Assembly (NCBI RefSeq): GCF_033807575.1
Contig: NC_084716.1
Coordinates: 1,612,001-1,676,000 of the forward strand
DNA: 64,000 nucleotides
Direction of reading: 5' to 3'
Source: Cydia pomonella
Taxonomy: Eukaryota; Arthropoda; Insecta; Lepidoptera; Tortricidae
Positions 46,357-60,800 of the stretch are shown in pieces. Numbering within the stretch: position 1 is the stretch's first letter; every line of letters begins with the position of its first letter. Below the pieces are notes generated by a model, which saw nothing but the letters and a program-made list of their open reading frames with translations, made no database searches and was not told the DNA's origin. A program made the translations under genes and the position numbers.

Positions 46357-49300
46357 ATGTCTATCGAATATAAACTTGGTGATTTAGTGTGGTATGTACC
46401 AAAATAATAGACTGAAATCGAGTATTAAAGTTAACTTAAAGTCTACAGTTTAATATAACCGGTTATGTGTTTGTTTCAGGGCAAAAATGAAGGGTTTCAG
46501 CCCATGGCCCGGCCGGGTAAGTTATCCTGATATTTCTGAAGACCTATATAGTATAACGTTTCCCATTAAAAACATTTGGTACTTGTTGATTGTAAACAGC
46601 ATATTCAATGTTTGTTGATCACTCGAGCCGGAATTTTTTTGTAAGAGTAATAGGCGGGAAATCTATTATTACGTGTAAGCTTGGCCATTCAGATTGGCGT
46701 TGGCGTCCCCTAGACTCTGTTTTGATAACGTCGTGGAGTATAAACGAGGGAACTGTAAATCGGCGTGTTATGATGCTTTGGTTGTGAGCATAACCTCTGT
46801 CAGAACTAACAGGAAATGATGGTGGTTTCAGGTAGCCATCCCAACCCCTGAGCTGTCCAAGCCTCCGAAAAAGTCGGCTGTGCAATGCATCTACTTCTTC
46901 GGGACCAATAACTAGTAAGTATCTTATATATTTCCACTAGACAAGCCATGTAAACTATGTTGTTGTTATACATATTGATATTTATATCAGGTGTTTTGGG
47001 ACATACCTGTTGTCATGTAAGTATATGTCAACACAAGTCAAATCATATATAGTTGGTCAAACCAATTTGTCAGTAAATAAGAACAATAATAACTATACTC
47101 ATCCTTTTCTTTTGGATGCTAGTACTAGTGTAAGACAAAGATAGTATGACTCCCTCTGTCTATGTTTGAAATGAGATAGCCCTTTGACAGACTTTAGGTC
47201 CTAAACTAGCTCATCAACACACAATTTTGAATTTAATAATCTTACCAAACCTAATAAAAAAATTTTTTTTCTAAAAATCTGGCAACACTGGCAAGCTGTA
47301 TCATAATAAAATTATTTCCTTAACATACACCATTTAAATAAAGCTAATTTACAAGTTTGAAGTCCAATTAATACTTTGCATATATTTTCTTTTTAAAATC
47401 AGTTTATCTGACAAGATAGAACTATTCAATAAATATAATATTTGAAATGTTACCAGTACATGCAGGTCTTAATATTAAATCTTGTTGACATATATGAATA
47501 TTTAATTTGTCGCTATGTTATTTAGATAGGACCTGGCTAGGTTCAACAACCCTTCTACATTTATTGTAGACGGTGCTAGTATGCTGTAGTGCACTTAGCT
47601 CTTACTTGACCACTTTCTGTTCTGTAAGTTAAAAATCAGATAAAATATGTAGTATTAAAGTACATAGGTAAACTGTTTCCTATATCATGAAGAGTGAAAG
47701 ACAGATAATGTCACTCGAGCTTGTTCAAGTCTCATAAAGTCTTCAGGAATCTTAGCTGGGAAGGCTAGTCTCATATAATAGATAGCTAAACCATGTAATA
47801 TTTGAATACCTGGTTCTGATGGAGTAAGACCAAAAAATGTATATATATATACAACATGGAAAGTAATGGCATTGACATCAGCAGAAATGTGCATCTAGAT
47901 TGCAACTTTGATGGTGATACCACCAACCAATAAGATCTAATATGTATATCTAAGGAATGAGAAAGAAAATACTTCACAAGTTCACAGTGTCAATGCTGGC
48001 TGGCAAAAATGGAGAGCTTTGGTGTCCTTCTGTATTCTACCAATCAAAGTTTAAAAAAATATCAAGGGTTGCTGGAAAAACCTGGTTTGAAGATGAGTTA
48101 ATCAGAAAATGGAAGGTTGATTCATTTAGAAGACCAGGAAACCCTTGTGTTGCTAACAAGGGTTTCCTGGTCTTCTGTGCCAAGAGGGACTTGAGTTAGA
48201 AGTTGAGTTTAAAATGGCTTCCGCTTCTAGGAGGAGAGTTAGGTATCATGTATGGTACATGGCATGGCACAGACAAGATCTACATGGGAAAACTCAGTCA
48301 CCTTTTGACCACAAAAATACTGTAAAGCATTTGAAACATGGGATATTTTCATTGTATGCAATATAATCTGTTTCCATAGTTTTATTTCATGAGTAACTAT
48401 TATGGTAATCGAAGATAATAGATATTATACTTGGGAAAAGCTAAGAAAAAGTCAGCATCTTGAGGTGGGCAATAGGCGTAACAAGCCCTGATAAAATGAA
48501 AATGAATACATCAGATGTAGATTGGAAGTTATCCCTATTACCCATCACAGAAGGCTTTGCTGGTATGGCCACACGCCAAGATGCCTCAACCTCAACCACG
48601 TTGTTTGACAAGATTTGGCTTCAGAAAATAGGGTAGCAAGCAGGCAAACATGGAAGAAACATGACAGGCAGGCAGTTCTCAACTGTGCGTTTTTCCAGCC
48701 AAACTGTGGAATGAACTGTTGCATGTTTTTGAACCAATACAGCCTTCATACCTTCAAAAAAAGAGTGTAGTCCCATCGTAATCTTAAACACCGGCAGCGC
48801 ACATACAACCCCTCTTGTGTTGCAAATTAGTCTACAAAAAAAATGGAAGAAGCCAAAACCACATGGTGGTCTACAGTGACCACAACCTGTAATGACCCCA
48901 ACTTACCTTAGAGACAAGACAACTCAGGACTAAACATCCTGACGCATGAAAACAAGGGGAGCAAACCCCAAAATAATGGGATTATAGCTAGGAAGAGATT
49001 ATTTCCCTTAAAGCATGTGATCGAATCGGAAGAAAGGTTTATCACATGCATAACAATTAGGTATATGCACATAGAAAGTTTCAAGGCATTATGTCATCCG
49101 CGGGGCTCTGCTGTCGGCCAACATTCCGTCGTTTTGGAAACCCCAAGGTTGTGCCGCACAGATGGCAAGAGGATGAGGTCTGATGGTTTGACATTGATTC
49201 CATGGAATGCAACGTGCGTCGTCAGTACATTTGCGCCGTGCCACTTGAGTCTCACAGTCAGTTCCATTGGGTCTGTCGCGTAATATGCGGGCAAAATGAA

Positions 49301-51826
49301 GCATGCTCAAGGGTACTCTGCCCTGGAGCCAATATACGATTTTATGCCAGTTGCTGTAGCGACTACGGGACCTTGGGCTTTGGAGGGCAAGGAACTCATG
49401 AGGGATTTAGACCGGCGGTTGAGGGACAGGGGGTCTCTCGCTCCGGATCGTACCTGGTCCAATACATATCATTGGCCATTCAGCGCGGTAACGCTACTCA
49501 ATGTCATGGCAGCGTGTCCCCGATGTTTCCCCGTCATCCCCGTGTATGATGATGAGCCAGGTAGCCTTAAGGGCCAGTACATTTGTGACGAATATATTAC
49601 TTAACTAAAATTATTATTTAAAAATAACGAAGCCTATTACAAAGATATGAACATTATTCCTTGCATAATATATGCTATGGGTTTTATTTAACAGCATAAC
49701 CAATCAGCGAACGAGCTATAGAAATATTAGAAATTTATTTAAACTCATTTTGCATAATAAGTTTTTGGCAAAAATTTCATTTTTGGTACAAGCTTTTATC
49801 GCTGATTGTACTTTTCTTTCCACAGGCAACTAATACTCATCGAGTAAATTCTAAAAACCCCAAACACAATTAGGTTGCGTTGTTTTATCACAGAGTTTTT
49901 ATGTCCACCTCTTGTCTCCATCATCAGATCAGCTCGATGGTACCATAATATTGCATGTCACCCGACTTACATATGTATGCAAATTTTCAGCTCAACCCGA
50001 AACCGGGAAGTGGATCAAATTTAACTTGCAAGATTTGATTACAAAAAGATAACGGTCAGGTGAAAGTAAATAAAATCTTGTAAAAACCGGTCAAAAGAAG
50101 TCTTAGACGTTTATGATAAAAACTAGTAACTTAAAATAGTTACAAGGTGCCTACTTTGCTCCCCACCGGGTAGTTATGCTCCAACAGTCTTTAAGTTAAA
50201 CTTTATCATAACCTCATATAATTTTCAGTGTTACGACATGGTAGTATTGAATGCCTATTGTAAATCGGCGTATATACCTACATAGCCACATACTTGTGAA
50301 TCATTTTAAATTTCGAATTTTCGAGCGAAGTATGCAAATAATATAGGGCACAAAAGTTTCAAATTCACAAACCTATTTTTTTGCGTCATCGTCGTCAGTT
50401 GAGAAGTGCGAATACTATACATACCTACTGGGGCAAGTACCTAAGTGCAGTGAGTATGCACTTTTGTCTCAGGCGATGCAGCTTAGCTCGACTGTTCCTT
50501 AGGTCTAACAGAGCTGATTTAGCCCGGTAGCCACGAGATCGTGCCGTGACTACCCCCCAAAAAGAGGTAGAGAAAGGGTCGGCTCCCCAAGTTCCATCTG
50601 TGCTAAAATTCTGCCTGTTCTTTCACTTGCCCCAGTATGTAGAGAAGCATTTTTATCCAATCTGAAACCAAATTTTATATCGGTGTGACCTCAATTGTTA
50701 CAAAACTCTACCAGATCAACCCGAAACCGAGTTAACCAGTGTATGAAAACCCCGTGTACGTACACGTACCCCTTTCAAGTTTCCTAAACACCGACCAAGA
50801 GAACGTCGGGTGGTTTTTTATGTGCATAAACTCAAAAACGGCATATGTTTATCAATATCAAACATTTATTCAGTAAACAAGCCGCAGGGGCACTTATAAT
50901 ACCATCCTATGTACAAATGAACATGGACGCAATAAAATATATGAATATGAATACATGTAAAACTTTTACAATCAACAAAAATAACAAAATACAATTACAA
51001 ATATTGAATCAATGAAATATTAGATACTTTAGGTGTATACATTCTCTAAATGTCCATTACACAAATAATCTATGATAAAAAAATAAAACATACAAATACC
51101 AAAAGTTTCTAAGTGTCAGAAATAAAATATAGTAAAAAAAAACATTAAATTATCTTAGAGACGTAAAGGGCCTCCAAGACTTGAATTCTTATATAAATAA
51201 TTTAATAGTTTAAGGGCCGATTTTTCAATCCCCAGTTAAACAGTCAGATAGGTTTTATTCTACAGATAGCGGCAACTTCAGTTTTTCAACAGTCAGATAG
51301 CAGTTAACTGAGGAATAAATCCGTTAACGGAGGAATAAAGTTATCTGTTCGTTCAAGAGCCAGTTAGTACCTATCGCTCTGTTAAGTTGGACGTTTTTAG
51401 GTTATGTTACAACTTTGAACTGGCTACTAGAATAAAATTTAGAATGTTAATAGAAAAATATTAACAACAATAATAGTACTAATGTGTTAAAAAGTAAATA
51501 TCTAAAGAAAACTATATTCTTGATCTCCTTTTATTAATATATGTAGCATAAAAATATATAAAAAAATATTTAATATATGTATCTATTTATTTACTTATTA
51601 TTAAAAATTCGGTAAATAAATGCACTTACGATTTCTCAAAGTTCACGTTTTTTCATATCTCTCATTTTTCAATGAAATGATCACAAAACCACTCGGATTT
51701 AAATAATAAGTACCTGGGCGACCGAGCTTTGCTCGGTTATAACTATTTAATGTAATATGGTGGTGTATAGGTGATAATCTTAACTACATTTTTTACTAAA
51801 TTAAACTTGTCTAAAACAATTTAAAA

Positions 51827-51862
<36 letters not shown>

Positions 51863-54800
51863 AGAATTGCTCGTTTAAAGGTATAAGATTAAATAACACG
51901 ATACTGTTGTACGTATATTACGCGGGTAATAATAGTAATGTAATGTAATAGGTTATGTTTTGTTTGGCAACAAACATCAAATGTCAACTAAGCGTTGTGT
52001 TTCTGTTTCACTCTAACATGTTGAATTCTGTATCTTTGCATCCTGCTTACACTTGTTTAAAACGAAGTTAGCTGGTTAAAACCACAGATAACTATTCTCT
52101 GGATAAAAAAGGAATGAAAAATTGAAAATCTTTAACCAACAAATAAACAGTCAGTTATTTTTATCGGTGGGATAACTATTCGGCGATTTATCTGGGAATT
52201 GAAAAATCGGCCCTAAAATAGTTTTCATTGCAAGTCCTTATTAACCCTTTACTTTCATGTTCTTTTCAACTCCCGACGCAAAAAGAGGGGTGATAACACC
52301 CCTAAAACCCTAACCCGCGGTGTGGTTGCACCTTTAAACATATAAATGTTTAAAGGTGCAACAACACCGCACACCGCTGCAGAAAACCGTCCATCCGTCT
52401 TTGACGTACCGTCAACGTACGGAATCGCAGTTACGCATAGGAAGCGTACTGATTTTTTTGCGTGCCATCACACTTCCACACCGCTGCTCAAAATACGGTG
52501 ACGCTGCGGAATCTCAGTTACGTCCGAATCTCCGCGTCCATGGGTTGCGGTGACTGCTTACCATCAGGCGGGCCGTATGCTTGTTTGCCACCGTCTTGGT
52601 ATAACAAAGAAAACGTGCCGTAAACTTTACGATTTTACTAGGAGGGCATGCGATAAAATTGTGACATTTACGACGCGTCACTGCGATTCTGCACCGTCGG
52701 CTTGCTTTAAGCAGCGGTGTGGATAGCATGCGATAAAAACGGTACGCTTACAGTGCGTCATTGCGATTCCGTACCGTCACCGTTTTTAAGCAGCAGTGTG
52801 GTCGCACCTTAACGTCAATGTCTGTGGCATAGTAGCTGTCAAACGGATGGACCGATTGCGATGCGGTTTTTAGTGTTCCGCACAAAACTTTTTCCACGGA
52901 ACACTTATGGAATCACTTCGGTCTCGCAAATTGGTTAAATTCGGTTTTCTCAGATTTAATGTGAAACCGAGTTTCCTTGCGATGGTTCTTAACTATGTTT
53001 GATAGAAATCCATCCAGCAGTTTGAAGAGTATCAGCTCTTTTCCAAAATAGTGTAAGTTTTTTAATTCAATAAGTAGTTATTATATTTTTTTTTCCCACG
53101 GTCCGAAAGTTAGTGGGAGGAAGCATTTTTAGAAGCTTTTATTTAAGTTTAAATGAGTTTCATAAACTCACACTCGTATTTTAATGCCTTTCATTATGTA
53201 GCAGTCACATAAACAATATTTCTTTGTTAATTGACGTGAAATAAAGTAAGGATGAACCTACTTATTTCGTCTTAACATATCGAATCGCGTGCATATATTC
53301 TGCTATGTATGTAACTAAGTTGCTCTGTGAGTATGTATGTTATTTTGTTAGTGTGGGTCAACTACTACTGTACTTCTTATAGCATGTCATTTCACATTAA
53401 TATTTATTTTAGGAGACAAAAGTTTATTTTGCATGCCATTTTGTGGCTAAACATGTATTGCTACTCAACAATAATGTACTTAACATCTTATGTATATGTA
53501 TAAAAAAAAAAATCGCAATAAAGTATTTCATTCATTCATTCAAATCTAAGTGAGGTATGGGCATTGTGAATGTCAGCTCGCGTTGTGTGGTAGGGCACAG
53601 CACAGCGGATGTCATTCCAGATCTAGAGCAGAGCCCAACTGGGGAAGTACCACCACCTTACAGAATACCGCAGCTAAATAACTCTAGTCCCTACTCATAG
53701 TGTTGTGTTCCTGCCGGTGAGTAAGGTTGCCAGAACTCAACAAGGGTGCGGAGTATTAGGGTCGGCAACGCGCATGTGGCTCCTCTGGAGTTGTAGGCGT
53801 ACACAGGGTGCGGAGACTGCTTACCATCAGGCAGGCCGTATGCTTGTTTGCCACCAACGTAGTATTAAAAAAAAAGTCTTGGAAGCTAAATTTGACCCAC
53901 CTCCCGATTTCCGATTGAGCTGAAATTTTACATACATATGTAAATCGGATGGCAATGCAATAATGTAATGACATGGCGCTGATCTGGTGACTGGTGATGG
54001 AGACAGGAGGTGGCCATGGGAACTCTTTGATAAAACAACGCAAACTGTGTTTGGGGTTGTTAGAATTGTCTCAATGAGTATTAGTTGCCTGTGGAAAGAA
54101 AATTACAGTCAGCGATAAAAGCTTGTACCAAAAATGATTTTTTTTTTTCAAAAAATTATTTTCTATTTCGGAGCCACTATATTCTAAGATACCTACACTT
54201 TATCAAAAAGGCGATCTTCAAGCAAAAGACAAGCTTCAGAAGAGCTGAGCTAGAACAAAAACAAATGGCTGTATTTTAAAAACAAGGCCGAAAACCAAGC
54301 TCTGCATAGAGCTGATGACCCGGAGCGTCGGATTCGAGCTTCCGTTCGAGGCTAAAAGCAAGGTTTGCGAGAGAATAGCAAATTGCATCCATGGCCAAGT
54401 TGAAGTGATACCGAAGGGCCGAGCTTCTATGCAAGGCCAAAGATAGAGCTGCAGGAGAGCAGAACTTCGATTGATTTTAGCTCTCATGCTGCCTGGTCTT
54501 TTGGCCTCGCTTGGAAGCGGAACTTGCTGGTATACTTCGGGTCTTCAGCCTTCACGGGGCGTCGAACCCGACCGTCAGGCCTTTTATTTTGCCATCAATG
54601 TATTTTATAACATTAAGAAGAACATATAGAACTGAGCCTTCTGCCTCAGGATGCGCATTTCGGTATTTTTACTACGTGTATTTCCTTCGGTTTCCTAGAG
54701 CTTCGAAACTGGCTCATCATCACGCTTGCATTCCTTTGGCTCATTCCTTTGGCTCATACCTCGCTGAGACGCTCTGTGCCTTCGGTTTTATGAGGAACCC

Positions 54801-57800
54801 GGCTTTAGTTTTTTGTATACCATAACGCACAAATTCCGTCAGGTCTTTGCCCCGTCGGATAGACACCGACATCGATCCTTTGGTCGCTCGACCTTCGGCC
54901 TCGCAACGAGGACAATGTGGTTTGTCGAGGGCTAGAATATCCTCTTCATGGTTCATCTTTCTTTCTTTTCTTCATCTTTGACACAACTAAACCTGTCGTA
55001 TCACTCTTATCTCCTACAAGTCAGTTCTGCTTGCGCCGTGGTTTATATGGATTTTTGTTAGCTCAAATCACACCCACCCCGCCATTTCGCGCGTATATGC
55101 GCGCCCGCGCCACTTAAGGCGAAGGGTAGGGCAAGCTCTGTCCATACAAACTTTGTGCGCGTTTTTCTTCGTTTGTGTTTGCGCTACAGTTATTATTTTT
55201 GGTAAATATGCTTATTTTTCTATTAGCTAGGGCTTGAAGTATTTTTTTTTTTTTACTTTTTTGTATTAATTTTTTTTTTATAAAGAAAAAATTCTACATC
55301 AAGTTTAGCGTATATCCAATATGTACAAACAAAAAATGAAATTAAATGCTATAGTGCCAAATTAACGAATAAAACGTGCACAAGGTTTGTATGAAGAATG
55401 CCTTGCCCTACCCTGCGCCTTAAAACTTTTTTTTTTTAGATGTTTTCCCCCTTTTCCATTTTGGCGCCCCCCTACTATTTGGCGCCTAGAGCGGTCGCTC
55501 CACTCGCTGTACCCTAAATCCGGCCCTGCAACATTACATGCTAGGCTTTTAGCTGTTACCACACATGGTGCTCATATGTTACCTCTTTAATAGCTGGGAT
55601 TTTGTCTTCTCGCCTTCTACCACTGGAAAAAAACCGAGAATTAAAATAAAACAAAATTATTTCTTTAGGTATTTTTATTTTTTTATGGTGTTCCAACATT
55701 AATGTTAGAAAGTGTTATTTAACGTTATGAAACATTTGTTGTATAACATATGTATAACATATTATCACAAATTGTAACAAAAGTTACGCATTGTTATCAT
55801 TTTATGTAATGTTGCATAACTTTTAAATCTTTTAATGTTATACAACAAATTGGAACACTGAACAAATTAAAACTTTTGTTGTAATTGTTTTATAATATTA
55901 TGTAACATGTTAGATGTTACAAGCGCTCCCACATTTAACACTTGCGAAAGCTTGTTGCAAATTGTTATATAACATGGTAACTACTTATAACTTTTGTTAC
56001 AATTTGTGATAAAGTAGTGCCATCAAAAACATAACTTGTAAAAAGAACCAAGTCTCGCAACTCAGTTCTTCTACCGTAAAAAGTGGTGAGATCCATGTAA
56101 TACCAAGTCGGTTAATTTATTCAGTCCCTACTTACGTTTTCTTTTTGTAGATAGTCCTACTTTTTTTTTTCCTTTCCGGTACCTTCTACTTCTTGACTTC
56201 CATTATATTATACATATACATGTACCCTGATTCATTCACTGCAAATGTAACTTTGTAATCCTATACATTTATACGGGATTATTGGGTTGTTGCATAATTT
56301 TTTTCCCACTTCTAAATTTTCTTGATATTTTAGTAGTCTCGGGAATATTCTAGAATAAATCTAGTATGTAATAGAATGTTCTCGAATCTTTCACGTAGGG
56401 TATATAAGAGCGGGCTTGTTACAGAGATTTAGTTAATTCAAAAAAATGGACCAACAACATCTTCCAGGCCCACTACCGCAAAATGTACACAACGCGCAAA
56501 ATGTAACAACAGGTAAAATGGATGAATGGAACGTACAAAAGCACATTGTACAATCGCATAATGTACAAATCTGAAAATGCGCATTACTAGCAAAACGTAC
56601 AATACGCAAAACGCCTTATTTTTTGCCTTTAATGTGTCCCACACCACTGCTGGGTTTATCGACTCCAAGAATCCCAGTAGTTCCAGATGTGGTTAGGGAT
56701 GTGCCCTAAAAGTTCGTGTCCGCAAACTTATGTTTCGGTAGGGTTGAATCGGACTAGATTGTTAATAAGTTACCTATAACTGTTTTTTTAATCGTCGGAA
56801 AACAAAATATGTGCTGTACACGGTAAATGTTTGTTTCCAGGAACGCCAAAGACCAGCATCACCAGTAGGGAATGCAAAACCGGTTATTTTTACCATACAA
56901 AACTAACCGGTTTTGTATTCCCTAATTCCACCAGCATGTACATTTTTTTATTAAGGTCTGGTATTTGAAAAGGAATTAAGTCAATACATCAATTTCTACT
57001 TTCCCATACTTTAGGATTTAAGGATGAGGTTAAGGGGTAAAGGAGTAAACCCAGCAGTGGTGTGGGACACATAAAAGGCAAAAAAAAAGAGTACATTTTG
57101 CTTACAACTCTATCTGCATATTGCACGTTTTGCGTATTGTACGTTTTGCTAGTAGTGCGCATTTTCAGATTTGTACATTGTGCGATTGTATTACAATGTG
57201 TTTTTGTACGTTTTATCTTGTGCACATTTTGCGTATTTAGCATTTTACCTGTTGTTACATTTTGCAGCAGAGGGCTTCGAGCGATTTACTTATATGAACA
57301 CAAATTGGGGACCCGTTCGAGGGAAACTGCAAATAAGATTAACACTGCTTTTGGCCAAAACACTACTACCGATCGCACACTACGAAATTTGTTCCAGCGC
57401 TTTAATACAATATAATAATACAATACAATACAAATAATTTTATTGAAAACGGTATAAGTACAGTGTTAGCACTTAAAGACTAAGGATAAGGAAAAGTTTA
57501 CAAATGCCTGAACTAGGAGTTCCTGTGTTTCAGGCAGAATAGGACCATATTAATTAATTTGTAATTATTCACTTAATTATAATTATAAATAGTGATAACC
57601 TTAACAAAATAACTTATTTAAGTATTCTATATCAAAGTACAGTAAGAAATCACTTCATCACTTCACTTCATCACTTTTACGACTATTAGTAAGTTCTCTG
57701 TATCATCGTATGTAATTTTTTGAAGGGCGCGTCGTAGAATATTCTTACAACCAGCATAGCTAAGTGGGTATAAGTCTAGTTTTGAATTTAACCTGTTGTA

Positions 57801-60800
57801 CAAATAAGGGCCCAAAAAGACAAAAAATCTAGATGAAAATACGTGTTTTCTTTGTACGGTTTGAATACATATAATATCTTTGCGCCTTTTGTTACTATAT
57901 GCAGTGTTGAAAGGAATTTTGGTGTGCTGCTTAAGTGTTGTGCTTAATATAAATAGTTGACGAACAGTTAGTACTTCACATGCTTTATAAAGGAGTTCAG
58001 TGGGGTATAAGAATGGGCGGTAATGAATGAAACACAAGTCTAAAAGACATTCCTCATACTGGTCGCCCCGTCACTTTTGACGAAGAAGCATTAATTGCGG
58101 CGCGAGCTTGAGTTGCATCCGGATTCCACCACCAGGGATTTAGAGAAAACTCTGAACTATCACTACAGTACCATAGATCGCCATCTGCAGTCGATGGGTT
58201 ACCGTAAAGTTTTGTCAAGATGGACGCCTCATGCTTTGACCGATGCTCAACGTGCATTACGTGTCAACATTTGTGAAAGTCTGCTGCTACGCCCCCAAAG
58301 AAAGAGCTTCCTGGAGTCAATCATCACTGGAGACGAGTCCTGGGATTTGTACGAGAACGTTACACGAAAAGCCTTTTGGATGCCTTCCGATAAACGGCCA
58401 CCAACACAGCCAAAAAGCAGTCCGCATGGCCAGAAACTTCTCCTGTCAGTTTTCTGGGATTCGCAAGGAATGTTGCTGTGGACTCCCACAGCAACATAAT
58501 TACTGGAGGACCATCAGACTATCAATGCCGAAGCCTACGTGAATCAACTACAAAAGTTGGCGAACGCTGTTAGAGAAAAAAGGCCAAAACGTCTTGAAGT
58601 ATCATTACTTCATGATAATGCACGACCACATACGGCGAAAATAACCTGTAAATTTCTAGAGGAGCTCGGTTGGACAACATACCTTACCCACCTTATAGGC
58701 CTGATCTAGCACCTTGATCTAGACTATCATCTTTTTCGGGCTTTGAAACAGCATCTTCGTAAAAAAAAATCGAAAATTCTGACGACCTAAAACATTACCT
58801 TGCCAACTTCTTTGCCTCTCAGCCACTTTCATTCTGGGCCAAGGGTATTGAAATTTTGCCTAGCAGATGGTTACATATTCTAGATAATGATGGTGATTAT
58901 ATTGTCGACTGATTGTTTCAATAAATAAATATTACAAAAAAAAACTCTTTTTCACATTTCACAAAATAACTCTTCTGCCAAACTGCAGGACAGTTTTTTG
59001 GCAGAGCGAATCCCTTAAAACATAGACGGGTAGACTTAGCTAAATGGCTAATTACTTGTTAACTACATCTTATTGCTTATGATGGTAACTTCAGTTTGAT
59101 TTTGCTTAGAGAATTTTTGCCCGTTATTATAACTCGGGGAGCGATGTGAGAGGCGTCAGAACTATATAAGTATTCCCCCTTCCTTTTTCCATGCCAAAAA
59201 TTGGGGTTACATGTACGACTTGAGTGGACTGTCTGTGACGTGGAGCGTGCGGGGTCCATGTTAAACAAATGCGAAAAGCCTAAATGTACTCTCTACGCTG
59301 CCCGCGCCGTTGGACGCTCGCCACTCGGGCCGTATGACAGAGGTCTCCAAATTTTTTGACCTGCAGGCGAACGCCCTTTTCGTGCCCCGGATTGTATAGA
59401 ATTTATCTGTTTTCGCGCGCGTATTTATAAGAAGCCCGTAGAACTGACCAGATTCTTAGTAGTAGTAAGTCTGTACATGCGCGAATTTATTCCTTTAATC
59501 TCTTCCATCTAGCCCTTTGAACAACTGAGAGAGATAAATAGGAAACAATGGTATTCAAAATCAAACCAACATTTGTATTGTACACACATGACGGCAAGAC
59601 TTAAAGAAGTGACTAACCTAGAAACCAGTGGCGGATTTGCAGTGTTGGCCGCCCTAGGCCCCAGGCCCTGTAGTAACTATACTAGCCGCCCCTTTCTCAG
59701 CATCCATCATATAGACTGCCGCCACTAATGTCTTGCCGCCCTAGGCCCGGGCCTACTGGGCCTTAGGGCAAATCCGCCACTGCTAGAAACATAACTAAAT
59801 GTTATGCATTAAGTGGAAGAGCATATATAAATATAAAAATAATTTCAAATCCATAAATATTATAGTACACACTTATAAATATTATACATATAAAACATAC
59901 ATACAAATACATATATTCTTTTACCTTTTTCTAATCTAAACCATTGTCACCAGTGCTTGGATCGAGGACAACAACATCAAGCCGTACCAAGATTTCAAGG
60001 AGCAGCTCATCAAGTCCTGCAAGACTGCTGCCTTCAAGGATGCCGTCAGCCAGATCGAGGAGTACATCGTTAACCCTGAGGTGAGTCCATAATCACCAGG
60101 TTACAGTCATCCAATGACAAGAGTTCAAGGAGCAGTTCATCAAGTCCTACAAGACTGCTGCCTTCAAGGATGCCGTCAGCCAGATTGAGGAGTACATCGT
60201 TAACCCCGAAGTAAGTCAACCGTCAACAGGTTACAGCAATCCAATGACAATAGTACCAAGAGTTCAATGAGCAGCTCATCAAGTCCTGCAAGACTGCTAC
60301 CTTAAAGGATGCCGTCAGCCAGATCGAGGAGTACATCGTCAACCCCGAGGTAAGTCAACCATCACCAGGTTACAGTCATCCAATGACAAGAGTTCAAGGA
60401 GCAGTTCATCAAGTCCTGCAAGACTGCTGCCTTCTTGGATGTCGTCAGCCAGATTGAGGAGTACATCGTTAACCCCGAAGGAAGTCAACCGTCACCAGGT
60501 TACAGCAATCCAATGACAATCAATAGTACCAAGAGTTCAATGAGCAGCTCATTAAGTCCTGCAAGACTACTGCTTTGAAGGATGCCGTCAGCCAGATCCA
60601 GGAGTACATCGTTAACCCCGAGGTAAGCCAATAATCACCAGGTTACAACAATCCAATGACAAGAGCTAAAACAGCAGCTCATCAGGTCCTGCAAGTATGC
60701 TGCATTCAAGGATGCCGTCAGCCAGATCGAGGAGTACATCGGTAACCCTGAGGTTAGTCCATGATCACCAGGTTACAGCAATCCAATGACAATAGTAACA

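Noticed and set aside
49017..49604. Overlapping host gene on either strand
   Set aside because: The frames are pieces of one retrotransposon protein broken by frameshifts, and the opposite-strand frames are shadows.
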